A stretch of 64,000 nucleotides of DNA from Homarus americanus (Eukaryota > Arthropoda > Malacostraca > Decapoda > Nephropidae): NCBI RefSeq assembly GCF_018991925.1, contig NW_024736071.1, positions 16,564,328 to 16,628,327 on the forward strand. The letters are read 5' to 3'. The position numbers and the translations under genes are program-made. The notes under the pieces were generated by a model that saw only the letters and a list, made by a program, of their open reading frames with translations, did not search any database and had not been told where the DNA came from. Position 1 is the first letter of the stretch, and each line of letters starts with the position of its first letter. Shown one piece after another: positions 1-10,606 of the stretch.

Positions 1-34
<34 letters not shown>
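1..34. repeat. (GT)n microsatellite at window edge
   Basis: Uninterrupted GT dinucleotides run from the first base, so the true start lies outside the window. Confidence 0.95.
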
Positions 35-38
<4 letters not shown>

Positions 39-339
39 GAACAATACCTCATCACATACATTTTTGATACAACAGACATTAAACACCTTGGCAGCAGGTA
101 AAGGTTCTTCCTCGGTGAGTCAGTGGACGAAAATCAAACAGAAAATTGAACCAAGATGTAAAAAATAATAAAAATAAAAAGTGATAATTATATACAAATT
201 AGTTTTCCCGCCTTAACAGCATCTGAACCTTTTAGAGAGTTGTTTTGGAATGCATTTGAGATAATGTATTAGGACTTAATGTTAATATAATGGTATAGAG
301 TGTTGCCTGGTGGGGGGAAGAGAGGAGGGACTTAATTGC

Positions 340-580
340 TTTGACTCGGTAATCTTTGAGGACGCTAGTTTGACCCTTTGAGGACAGTGGTTGAACCCTT
401 TGAGGACGTTGATTTATCCCTTTGAGGACTATGGCTTAACCCTTTCAGAACTACTGTTTAACCCTTTGAGGACGATTGTTTAACCCTTTGAGGACGATTG
501 CTTAACCCTTTAAGGTCGATTGTTTTATCCTTTGAGGGCGACTATGGTTTAACCCTTCGAAGACGATGATTTGAACCTCC
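340..580. repeat. Degenerate minisatellite, unit about 27 bp (CCCTTTGAGGACGATTG-like)
   Basis: About nine imperfect head-to-tail copies of a unit built on 'aaccctttgaggacgattgt' are visible. Spacing varies by a few bases. The sequence is intronic or upstream relative to the TMEM64 exon at 1695. No ORF or splice signals are associated. The rest of 35-1020 shows nothing recognisable. Confidence 0.8.
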
Positions 581-1019
581 AGTACTCAAAGGGTTAAAAC
601 AATCCTGAACCCTAGGTGACCCGCGCACCATCACTACCACAACATATCTCTCGTTGTTTCCATCTTACGTTTCTCAGAACCATTATTTTTTTTATCTATT
701 TCCAAAGGTCAGGAGGTAAGGTAAACAAATTAATGGGAAAATAGACTTGATAATGAGTTTGAGAGGTAGTGAGGAAGAGGGACATGGTAAACTGGCTTCT
801 TTGCACCTGCCATAGTAAGAAATTGTGTTGATTACCTTGTATGTGTTTGTGGGGAAGATCAATGGTGTGTGTGACTACCTGTGATTTTGTGGGGAAGGAA
901 GGGGGGTAAGAGACATGTGTACACCTGTAATTTAGAAGAAGAAATGAGAAGTGAATATTAATTCCTGAATACTATGATTGTCCCACGAAAATGCTGTATT
1001 TTATCTTACTTATCTTGAT

Positions 1020-1023
<4 letters not shown>

Positions 1024-1068
<45 letters not shown>
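1024..1068. repeat. (CT)n microsatellite
   Basis: Pure CT tract. It lies about 60 bases before a long CCT/TCC polypyrimidine region. Confidence 0.95.
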
Positions 1069-1070
<2 letters not shown>

Positions 1071-1130
1071 TCCGCCTTACTACCTCTCCTATTCATTTCA
1101 CTACTCATCCCCTCTCACTCCTTCCAACCT

Positions 1131-1418
1131 CCTCCTCCTCCTCCTCCTCCTCCTCCTCCTCCTCCTCCTCGTCCTCCTCTCCTCCTCCTCCTCCTCCTCC
1201 TCCTCCTCCCCTCCCTCCTCCTCCTCCTCCTCCTCTCCTCCTCCTCCCCCTCCTCCCTACCTCCTCCTCCTCCCTCCCTCTCCTCCTCCTCCTCTCCTCC
1301 TCCCTTACTCCTCCTCCTCCTCCCTCCCTCCTCCTCCTGCCTCTCCTCCTCCTCTCCTCCTCCTCCTCCTCCTCCCCTCCCTCCTCCTCCTCCTCCTCCC
1401 TCCTCCTCCTCCTCCTTT
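1131..1418. repeat. (TCC)n polypyrimidine tract
   Basis: Nearly 290 bases are almost purely pyrimidine with a TCC/CTC motif. The Pro/Ser/Leu-rich and Gly/Glu-rich open frames here are composition artefacts. Such homopurine-homopyrimidine tracts can adopt triplex structure. It ends about 275 bases before the TMEM64 exon acceptor. Confidence 0.95.
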
Positions 1419-1694
1419 CTCAGATCACCACCATTGTGCATCATTCAGAGACCCCAAATGTCAGGTGTAGTCACGAGCCATCACACACCTGAGGTTAGGA
1501 GGAGTCTGTTCTCTGACTCACGGATCACGCTAATGTTCTCAGGTGGTCGACATCACACTGAAGGGTTTAATATTTTTCCCTTCTCGATACCATCTATTTG
1601 TGAACCTAACATAACCTAACATAACATAACCTTTAACCTACTCCACGCATCATTCACCCTATAACTACACACACACTTGTTCTTCCTCCTGCAG

Positions 1695-1859
1695 GTGTCA
1701 CGAGTACCGACGTGGTTGTATCTGGCGGCGACAGTGGTAGGTCTGTTGCCCACACAGGTGCTCAACTGTTACCTGGGCACCACCGTCAGGAACCTCGATG
1801 ACGTGGTGTCTCAGTCACCCTCCGCCAGTGCTACCGGCTGGGGAGTGTTCGCCGTCCAG
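1695..1859 (+). CDS. TMEM64: TMEM64-like protein, internal coding exon (VTT/SNARE-associated domain, C-terminal part)
   Basis: The exon is bounded by a consensus acceptor (tcctgcag at 1687-1694) and donor (CAG|GTGAGG at 1860). It is 165 nt, phase 0 on both sides. It encodes 55 residues beginning VSRVPTWLYLAATVVGLLPT and containing the 'VGLLPTQxLNxYLGTT' block that I recall as characteristic of TMEM64. TMEM64 belongs to the VTT (TVP38/TMEM64/DedA) multipass ER/Golgi membrane family; the vertebrate member has been linked to SERCA2 calcium signalling and Wnt/beta-catenin regulation. Upstream exons with the N-terminus and first membrane segments must lie before base 1. Identity comes from remembered family sequence and would be settled by a protein search. 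The flanking intron (1860-4163) carries a GTGAGGAGTGTAAGGG-type minisatellite immediately after the donor. Confidence 0.85.
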
Positions 1860-1955
1860 GTGAGGGGTGAGGAGAGTAAGGGGTGAGAGGAATAGGGGGT
1901 GAGGAGAGTAAGGGGTGAGGAGTGTAAGGGGTGAGGAGTGTAAGGGGTGGAAGGG
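1860..1955. repeat. G-rich minisatellite (GTGAGGAGTGTAAGGG unit)
   Basis: Five or six imperfect tandem copies of a 16-20 bp unit start at the splice donor of the preceding exon. Each copy resembles the donor itself (GTGAGG), so the tract presents a cluster of decoy 5' splice sites. A decoy effect is inference only. Confidence 0.7.
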
Positions 1956-2746
1956 GTGAAGGGGTGTATTATCTTTATACATGCTGAGCTTTATACCTAT
2001 ATTGTATATGTACATATTGAAGTGTATACCTGTATTATCTCTATACATCCTGAACTGTATACCTGCCTCACCACCACTATTATTAGACCTCTCTTTAAAG
2101 CATCAAAACTCCCTCAAAGAAATGCTTCTACACTTTCGATGTACTGTACACACACACACACACTGACCTCACACAGAGACAACAAGGAGGAGGAGGTCAT
2201 GTCTGGGTAAGGCCGCTGTACCTCCCTCCATTATTCACCGACTCAAGAACAGTGGCAGCTGGCGTCTGTTGTCTTATTCACCACCCTACCATACCTGGTC
2301 TTACCTGCTGGCTGGCGAGAGACACACCACCAACCCTTCCATCTTCAGTCCCAGCCATGTTTCTATTCCTGAAGATACAGTACAGAGATCAACAGCAGAG
2401 CCAGTTAACTATTGCACATCAGGCTGGGTACAGTGCTCAAGGTTCTTATTGGGAGTCATCAGATGTGGATTCCAATAGCTTCTTTGTGTTCTATTTAGAG
2501 GATTAAAGATGTAAAGGGAATCAATGATGTTACTTATGTTTGTAAAAGATTCTGTTTTCTCCCCATCAGAATTTCGGGAGATTTTATGGAGTTTGATATA
2601 GGTTGAAGATGGCGGCTTCTCTTAGTCTTCTGGAGGAGAGGAAATATATTGTTCTTCTTTAATTTGTATTCACACTTGGCAATTACATACTGTATAGTTG
2701 ACGCTCGCACATAAACACATATCCACACGCTAGATAAAGACTGGAG

Positions 2747-2750
<4 letters not shown>

Positions 2751-2791
<41 letters not shown>
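2751..2791. repeat. (AC)n microsatellite
   Basis: Pure AC tract inside the TMEM64 intron. The rest of the intron from 1956 to 3425 shows no supported gene; short ORFs there lack splice signals or homology I can recognise. Confidence 0.95.
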
Positions 2792-2792
<1 letters not shown>

Positions 2793-3429
2793 TAATAGTG
2801 TATATCACCAGCTGAACAAAAAAACAGATAATATACATTTTGATGCTGACTGTACAGGTTAATGAATAAACTACATGCATAAGGAGTGCATTTAAAGACG
2901 TAAATAGTAGTAGAAAGTATCTCACCTTGATACAAGTGTTGGTAGTTTTGATTATACGTGTTGGTTGGTTTTTATTACGGGTGTTGTTTGGGGATACACA
3001 TGTTGTTTTGATTACATTTAAAGCCGTATATAGTAGTAGAAACTAACTCATCTTGATAATCCTAAATGTCATTGCTTAATTAAAACACATGCTCTCTAAG
3101 ACAATCTTTAACCTGGAGCTGATGACCATAAAAATGACTTCCGTATATCAGCTTGAGTGGATATATCTGTCCACGTGGTAGTGAATGGTTTAGCTGAACC
3201 TTGTCACCCAACCATCGCCCTGTGGCACCCGTTCCTACCTCTCCCACCTCTCCCACCCGTCCCTCCCCTTCCCACTTCCAGCATCTCTCGTACCTTCTCA
3301 CACACCCAGTATTCAACAGTGGCGGGAACCTTACCTTCACCCCGTATGGAGGAGGAATATTGATATCCGTCTCGCCAGGGTGTAGACTTGAACCAGCTCT
3401 TGTACTATAGTCAAATAATAAAGTCCATT

Positions 3430-3572
3430 CGCCTCCCCTCCTGAACCACGAACCCCCGAGAGATTCAGACTCATGAACCCGAAGCAGTAGACTGATACAT
3501 TATTCTGTCCATAAATGCTTCGGGTTCACGAGTCTGAATCTCTCGGGGGTTCGTGGTTCAGGAGGAGAGGCG
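3430..3572. repeat. Inverted repeat, 57-bp arms and 29-base loop
   Basis: Arms 3430-3486 and 3516-3572 are reverse complements with about two mismatches by eye. They share the core 'cgaacccccgagagattcag'. The loop includes 'actgatacattattctgtcc'. A diverged copy of the loop plus right arm recurs at about 25494-25582, so this is a dispersed repeat rather than a unique structure. Confidence 0.9.
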
Positions 3573-4088
3573 ACCAGCAGGACTTCAGTAGTTGTTGACA
3601 GTACTTCTTGTTGTTATCTCTTAAGTTGATTTTGTCCCATAAATCCCACAAAGGAAATATATTTTTACTTGACTCTCATCATAATATAAATGTATAGAAA
3701 GTCATTGTTGTCCATGGCGCTAAAACAATGAAAGAACGATCTTGTATATTGAATTACGATGAAATAAACAAAAATCAACATACTTATTTTTAGCATGAAG
3801 AAACTAGCCTCTGTTTCTTGTATAAATCCCCATCCATACACATCCACCTATTGAATACTCAGACATACACCCTGTATACTTATTTATATCATGTATACAC
3901 ATCTGCAACACATATATTTATAATATCACGATTTTTTTTACCGTTTTTTCACTATGTATGATTTAATATATTTAATTGCGTTCTTATATTCTTAGTCTTT
4001 GTCTAATTCTTCTATCCATCCTCTTATCTTTCTGTATTTCTTTATCCATGTTATTTCTGTGTCTCCATGTGTATATTATCTCTGTATG

Positions 4089-4089
<1 letters not shown>

Positions 4090-4141
<52 letters not shown>
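4090..4141. repeat. (CT)n microsatellite next to a 3' splice site
   Basis: The CT tract ends 22 bases before the TMEM64 exon acceptor (tttacag at 4157-4163) and probably contributes to its polypyrimidine tract. The rest of the intron from 3573 to 4089 shows nothing recognisable. Confidence 0.9.
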
Positions 4142-4142
<1 letters not shown>

Positions 4143-4163
4143 ACCAGATGACGTTGTTTACAG

Positions 4164-4428
4164 ATCGTCATCAGTATCGGCTTGACTATGTGGGTAGTGA
4201 GACGAGCCAAGGCGGAACTTCACAAGACTATGGCCGCCCAACTCTCTGACGATACTCAACCCACCCTCTGCTCCCCCGCCCACTCCACCCGCACGCCCAC
4301 TAACTCTGCCACGCACACGCCAGCCCACACACCAGCCCACACGCCCTCCCGTGCCTCAAGCAGGACTTCCAACGGCCATGCCAATTTCCCCGTGGATATT
4401 GCCAGTTCTCACCTAACGAAGATAACAG
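4164..4428 (+). CDS. TMEM64: TMEM64-like protein, exon with last membrane segment and cytoplasmic tail
   Basis: Acceptor ttgtttacag precedes 4164; donor ACAG|GTTAGT follows 4428. The exon enters in phase 0 and leaves in phase 1. It encodes 88 residues starting IVISIGLTMWVVRRAKAELH, the last hydrophobic helix and following basic stretch that I recall from vertebrate TMEM64 (a similar IISIGL...VVxRAxxEL block). A Thr/Pro/His-rich low-complexity tail follows, with THTPAHTPAHTP repeats, ending HLTKIT. The join to the preceding exon (…FAVQ|IVISIGL…) reproduces the family order, which supports both splice calls. The 5.9-kb intron that follows contains a LINE copy. Confidence 0.85.
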
Positions 4429-6040
4429 GTTAGTTCATGAGAGAGAGAGAGAGAGATGCAGAACTACAGTATAGAGTACTTTATGTGATATATCGGGTGT
4501 ATTATAATCAGAAAGAATGACATAAGCAAGAGTAGGAATAGGTCTCGTAAACTACTGTATAATATTCTCTTTGGGTAAAGTTTAATCTTCATATTTTCAA
4601 GTATATTTTATTTTACTGTTAGCTTGATATTTCTATCTTTTTTTTTCTAAACTCAGATTCTATTGAGTATTATCTAAGAGACTGTTCTTCCCTTCCGTCC
4701 GCTGCAGTTTCCTCCTGTACCAACACTGGACAATAAAGATCATGACAAAGTGACAGACCAGACCAACCGCCCGAACGACTATAGTAAACTGATTAATGGC
4801 CAATTGATAAATATAAAAACATTTAGTTTTACCTTAGTTTCCCCTAAATATTTTCTGATATAACTGAGATAAATTTGTGATAATGTTGACTGTGTCGTAC
4901 ATGTGTATGTTAAGTCAGGTGATGAACTAAAACGCGACCGAGCAAAATAAAAGTAAAAGTAAAAGAATAAAATCGTATGTAATAGCTCGGAAAACAAAAC
5001 ACTCACTGTTATAAACTAAATCATCAGAGAAAACGGGACATTCAGTGATGGATGGCTGACTGTGTTATATATTTCTAGGCGGCTTTTGAGGTTATAACTC
5101 CGGTAAATAAAGATTTAAAACGGTACTATTAACCTAGATATTCATGATGTAAATTAGCGTAACGTTACACAAGTTGTTGAATAAAGGCGACACTGTATAG
5201 ACAGATTGATGAAAGTGAAATATTTAACACTAATAAGACGAAACAACCTCTAAAGTGGTCGTTATTGTGTGAAAATATAAAATGTGATCGTTGTGTGGTT
5301 CTGGTGTCTTAATTATCGTAAAAAGAAGTTGATTTAGAGACAACAAGGGCACCTCGTTGTCAGGCTAAGTTAGTTATTACCTTGACCCGTGTGTGTGTGC
5401 GAACGGCTTGTGGATGACAGTGAACTGGAACAGGTGACACGACAGGCGGGTGGTACTCTACCTTGAAACTGATACTAAACACTGTCTGTACTTTACGTGA
5501 GAATTTATTAAAATACACCGCAACTATTTTATCGTTATTAAGCTCGCTTTTCCCAGGTAAGATGATCTATTTCACTTTTTTGGAGCATTAGTGAGGATAT
5601 TATACCTCGGCTGAAGTTTCTTATTAAGAAAGTTCTGACAACATGGAAAACAAATTACAAGGGCGTCCATCTTGTATGAGTTAGTTCAGTAGGCGCGTCA
5701 TTTCATCGTCAAACAAGTGCATGTAAGTTATAAACACATCATGTACGGTGTCGATGAGTGTTATAACGTCGTTTATTCTGAGAAGTTTGGGGGAACTACT
5801 TTGACGAGCCCTAAAACTCTCTCTCTCTCTCTACACTACTTACCACTTCTCCTCAGTGTTATGTGTTTATCTATGCGTCTCCTGCGGTCTTTGATTATTT
5901 TATTATTTTCTTTGTTTATGCACTAAGTTGCTGTCGTTCAAGATATTTTATTATTTACTGTTTTTTCCGTACAGTATTTACTTTTACCACCGTATACTGT
6001 ATTCCCCGTATGAGAAGAGAACTTTACTTACTAATGACTT
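4429..6040 (+). other. Intron sequence without recognisable genes
   Basis: Part of the last TMEM64 intron. It has an AT-rich, ordinary composition with a short GA run at 4440-4454 and a short CT run at 5819-5832. I see no exon with convincing splice signals and no transposon ends. Confidence 0.6.
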
Positions 6041-6041
6041 A

Positions 6042-7436
6042 ACATCTACTACGAAACAACCTTGTAAAAGATTGCCAACACGGTTTTATGCCGGGGCGCT
6101 CTTGCTTGACACAATTGCTCAAGGTATTGGATATTTGGACCCATATTCTAGAACGGGGTGGTAATATCGACAATATTTACCTAGATTTTGCCAAGGCTTT
6201 CGACAGTGTACCCCACGAAAGGCTGAAAATCACACTGGAAGGTACGGAATTCGGGGAAATGTCCTAGCGTGGATAGAAGACTTTCTACATGACCGCAAGC
6301 AATGTGTGGTGATTAATGGCACGAAATCGTCATCTGTACCTGTAACAAGTGGGGTACCGCAGGGTAGTGTATTGGGCCCGCTGCTGTTTGTTTGTTTCAT
6401 AAATGATATGCCTGACGTTGTACACTCCTCCATACAAATGTTTGCCGATGACGCCAAGTTATTTCGGGAAATTAAGAACCAAGCGGACTGTGAAGAGCTG
6501 CAGAAGGACCTCTGTGGACTCCAGGAATGGTCGAAGAAATGGCTGCTGAGATTCAATGTCACGAAGTGTAAGAGGATGCACCTGGGGCGTACCAACGGTA
6601 AGGAGGCGTACCATATGTCCCAACGGGATGAAGAAAATGTACTAGTTGAGACTGTGTGTGAGAAGGACCTAGGTGTGTATGTTGACAATGAGCTGAAGTT
6701 CTCAGGCCATTGTGAGAAGAAGGTAAATCAGGCAAATAAATTATTGGGTCTTATAAGAAGGTCGTTCAGATATCTAGACGGTCCGTCCCTCGTGACGATC
6801 TTCAGGAGTGAAGTGCTTCCCCATCTGGAGTACTGTCACCCCATCTGGTCCCCGAGATATGCTAGGGACTGTCAGTTGGTTGAAAATGTTCAAAGGAGGG
6901 CCACCAAGCTGGTGCCTGCACTTCGGCATCTCAGCTACCCTGCGAGATTGGAGCGCCTGAACTTGCCTAGCTTATACTACAGACGGGCAAGGGGGGACCT
7001 AGTTGAGGTTTATAAGCATCTCAGGGGGCACTACTCAGTTGAGTGTCCTTACTTGGAGCTGGCGGACGCTCGCCCCACAAGGGGTCACAGCTCAAGATTG
7101 AAGAAGCCGCAAGTCCGGAAAACCGTGAGGGCAAACTTTTTCGGAGTGAGGGTTGTAAACTCTTGGAACAATCTACCAGAGAGTGTTGTGACGGCACCGA
7201 GTGTGAGCTCTTTCAAGAGAAGACTTGACCAACACTGGAGCGGGTTCAGGTACATTCAGGAGCCGGTGCATGCCCAGTATTTGCCAACAGTGCGTGACAG
7301 AGACGTGACCGATCGCCCGGGCGGCTAGCGAGCCGACCTTTTGGTGAAGAATATAAAGGAAAAGAGTCGTGACCGATCGCCCAAGCGGCTAACAAGCCGA
7401 TCAGTGGCGAAGAGGATAAAAAGTAAAAAAAAAGTA
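6042..7436 (+). mobile_element. 5'-truncated non-LTR retrotransposon (LINE family A), RT C-terminal half
   Basis: The sequence begins at the position equivalent to 37211 of the long copy and is nearly identical to it through the 3' UTR. It encodes the reverse transcriptase core: a D-containing 'LDFAKAFDSVPHERL' motif, 'SGVPQGSVLGPLLF', and the FADD catalytic box. The C-terminal region ends VTDRPGG at 7328. One base is missing near 6241 relative to the long copy, which breaks the frame between the first and second RT motifs; the downstream ORF starts at 6306. The 3' UTR carries two versions of a 'gtgaccgatcgccc' motif and ends in an AAAGT-rich tail. It is a dead, 5'-truncated insertion in the TMEM64 intron. 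No clear target-site duplication was found. Confidence 0.9.
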
Positions 7437-7737
7437 AAAGTTAACGCCAGGTACAAAAACGTCACCCTCAGAGTACAATGTCATCTTACTCAAGAGAGTA
7501 AATCAACGTAATAATAATAATAATAATAATAATAAATATTCAGTAAAATTGACATATAGGTTTACAAAAGGATAGGCATGAATATAGACCATGTAGGTAT
7601 ACGGTGCAGGTAGACCGTGGGTTACCTGTGTGCCGAGACAGTGCTGCAGGTAAACAACAATGGTAAACAGTAAGACAACTTGACCAAGGATATTCAACAA
7701 AGATGTCAGCTGCTTATTTCCAGGAGGGTCCTTTGTT

Positions 7738-7818
7738 TAATTTTATCCTCTTCGCCACTGATCGGCTCGTTAGCCGCTTGGGCGATCGGTCACGTCTCTG
7801 ATTACTTTTCCTTTTCAT
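7738..7818 (-). mobile_element. LINE family A 3'-terminal fragment
   Basis: The sequence reads as the reverse complement of the LINE 3' UTR ('cttcgccactgatcggctcg…gggcgatcggtcacg'), starting from its TTTTAT tail. Only the terminal 80 bases are present. Between 7437 and 7737 there is an (ATA)n run at 7510-7535 and nothing else recognisable. From 7819 to 8939 I see no genes. Confidence 0.8.
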
Positions 7819-8936
7819 TGTATCAGGGTTAGAACATCACACTCGAGGGTTTATCTTACTCACTGGTGCTCGGGGAGTTTGCATCGTTCAGTCATCGTTT
7901 TTAAAGAATTAAAAGTCATCATACTCAAACAACTGTGTTATCTTACTCCAGGGATTACTATTACAGCCTATTTACAGAGCTACAGTAATTCACTTTTCTT
8001 ACCACTGAAACTATAAATCAGATTTTCAATCTATTTTAAATGAAGAAAACAAAAACAAATAAATAGTGTCTGATCTTTCACTCCCCGTTGTTGACGACGA
8101 CAGAGGAACCCAGAGAGAGTGAGATTTTCTTGTGACGTCAACAAGGTGTGTCGAAGAAAACGGCTGAACATCAGGGGACAAGGGAAACTTGCTCTCTTCC
8201 GCTCCACCATAACCAACACTAACAACAGTTATAACTACTTATATTTCTCTTGACTTTTATGTTTTATGGAATGATGTAATTACAAACATTGTTAGGTATT
8301 TAAAGACAGCAACAACACTAACAAAGTAATGTTAAATGTTGAAAAAGTACTACGAACAATGCGTGAACCACATATTTCTTATACAGACAGTAGACGACAA
8401 GGAACATAACACAATTGACCTTAGCATTTCAGCAAAACTACTTACGGATGGTCTGGCTCGTTAGTATCGTTTCAAAATCTAGTGGCTGTGCAGGCCTGTT
8501 CGTGGTACGTTTTTAACACCTTAACACTTACGCTGCATGCTGAAATTCTTCATGATTTTTTTTTCACTTAAGTGTTAATTTATTTTCTAATATTCTCTTA
8601 CCTCATATCTTATTCACTATTACAGTGTTAGTCTCAGTGTTATTTTTTATTATTATTTGGCCTCTTTATTTTTATTGGGTGCATCTAGTCAGAGTGACGT
8701 CATGAGAGATAAACTATTTTGTCCTGAATGTTATCAATTATATAAAATTTTGTTTTTGGTGTTCTTTTTTTCCTTGTTTTGATATTTATTTACTTTTATC
8801 CATCGCGTTTATTAATTCACAGAATCATTTCATTTCATTACACCACAATAATACAGTATACACGAAGGGGCCCTTGTGAGTGGGAAGCTAATTCTATACA
8901 GTAGTTGAGGATAGAAAGGCGATGGAATGTGGTACT

Positions 8937-8939
<3 letters not shown>

Positions 8940-8996
<57 letters not shown>
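8940..8996. repeat. (AC)n microsatellite
   Basis: A pure AC tract of nearly 60 bases abuts the truncated LINE fragment that follows, so it lies exactly at the 5' truncation point. Confidence 0.95.
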
Positions 8997-8997
<1 letters not shown>

Positions 8998-8999
<2 letters not shown>

Positions 9000-9277
9000 C
9001 CGCCCCACAAAGGGTCACACCCAATGGTTGAAGAAGCCACAAGTCCAGAAAACTGTGAGGGCTAACTTTTCGGAGTGAGGGTTGTAAACTCTTGGAACAA
9101 TCTGCCAGAGAGTGTTGTGACTGCACCGAGTGTGAGCTCTTTCAAGACCAGACTTGACCAGAACTGGAGCAGGTTCACATACATCCAGGAGCCGGTGCAT
9201 GCCCAGTACCTGCCAACAGTGTGTAACAGAGACGTGACCGACCTCCCGAACGAAGAAGATAAAAGTAAAAGTAAAAG
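8998..9277 (+). mobile_element. LINE family A 3' fragment
   Basis: The sequence starts within the 'RPTRGHSSRLKKPQV'-coding region and runs through the C-terminal 'RVVNSWNNLPESVV' block to an (AAAAGT)n tail at 9257-9277. It is more diverged from the long copy than the 6042-7436 copy. Sequence 9278-10361 is otherwise featureless intron, apart from a C9-T4-G5 hairpin-like run at 10023-10043. Confidence 0.85.
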
Positions 9278-10361
9278 TTTTGGAGCATCGAAGGCTCAGT
9301 ATTCAGTGCGCTATATCCACACTGACCCTGGTGGAATATCGGGTCAATGGGAAGCCTTTCACACACACGTAGTTTCAGCAAATGTTTACACTGTTACGGT
9401 TCCTACTGATAAGGTTGGTGTAGGTGAGACGAGCATACAGCCAGAGTGTGAGGGGGGTGCTCCTAGGGCCTCCTGGTGTCTGCACTAATTATATTACTCA
9501 ACAATCTTCAGGGAAAATTAACTTGACACGAAAAAAACCTTCTGAGTTCTAAAAGAATCCAGCGATCGCCAGGGCAAGTATGTGACCCTGAACTTGAGTG
9601 ATGGTCAGAGTGGGTATGTGTACTGTTCAGGGTTGTCGTTGCAGCTGGTGTGAGTGTGTGTATTTCATGTTTGGGGAACACATATTTGTACTGTCCATTT
9701 TAGTACAGCTTTATTGTGTGTCAGGTGTGCTAGTTGTCTTGATTTGTTTTATGTGAAACTTGTATGTTGCTTATGAGCCGGTTGATTAAGTAAATGGTAT
9801 AGTTATACCTTAAAATATCTTTTAGAGAAAACGAAGTTTTCAGTTTATTGATTAAATGGGTAACTTTAATAAATGTTCATCGGTTATATAACTGTACAGT
9901 CTTAGAATTATATTAATTAAATTTCCTTCCCAAACTAAGCAGCATTGTCTCTTGGTCAACCATCTTAGAGTAAAGTTTCAGTCTCATATCTCCACTACCG
10001 CAGTATATCATCTCTCAGCCTCCCCCCCCCCCCTTTTGGGGGGCAATAACATGCAGTTCTCGCATAATCAAACTCACTCTCTTATTCAGTTTTGTTTGAG
10101 AATGTATATTTGGATCACATCTTAATTAAACACTGCAATAATATGATATTTACCGATGTTCGCACGAGCAAGTGATCCCATTCAAGATTTTCCAGTGAAA
10201 ACAATAAAGAAATTAATGCTGTGAGACTAAATCTGTGTAGAGAAGCCTTGTTGTGTATAAGTGCAAGAGAAGTGATCATGTCTCTAATAATGAGGCAAAA
10301 TTATTATTGTTTTTTTAAGTCAGCCCAAGTTTTAGGTAAGGAATAATAATGATTCTTTCAG

Positions 10362-10606
10362 GTGTTAATTATGGATATGATGATGATGATGTTGTTGGAG
10401 GTAATGGTGCGGACGATGAACTAATTCTGGCTGCTGGTGTCTCTCCCAACACCTCCCTCAGCACCTCTACCATCATCACCACCTCCAACACCTCCTCCTT
10501 CTCCCTCCGCACCACCTCCTCCACCAACACCACCACCACCTCTACCACCACATTCCGCAGGGACTCAGCCGACGACATCTTCATCCTTGTTGACAGCCCT
10601 GCGTGA
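10362..10606 (+). CDS. TMEM64: TMEM64-like protein, terminal coding exon (reference reading)
   Basis: Acceptor gattctttcag ends at 10361. Joining phase 1 from 4428 gives Gly, then VNYGYDDDDVVGGNGADDEL, an acidic stretch and a Ser/Thr-rich segment, ending DIFILVDSPA with TGA at 10604-10606. The conserved membrane part is upstream, so the tail is not diagnostic. The frame match across three exons supports this exon. An alternative acceptor 100 bases downstream would move the reading frame into the long repeat ORF listed separately. Which form is the main product cannot be decided from DNA alone. Confidence 0.65.

Noticed and set aside
978..1619. Plus-strand Pro/Ser/Leu ORFs and a minus-strand Gly/Glu/Arg ORF
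   Set aside because: They are translations of (CT)n and (TCC)n tracts; all frames are open because pyrimidine-only sequence cannot form stop codons.
6306..7328. Host protein-coding gene
   Set aside because: It is the RT C-terminal half of a LINE, nearly identical to the copy at 37-38 kb.
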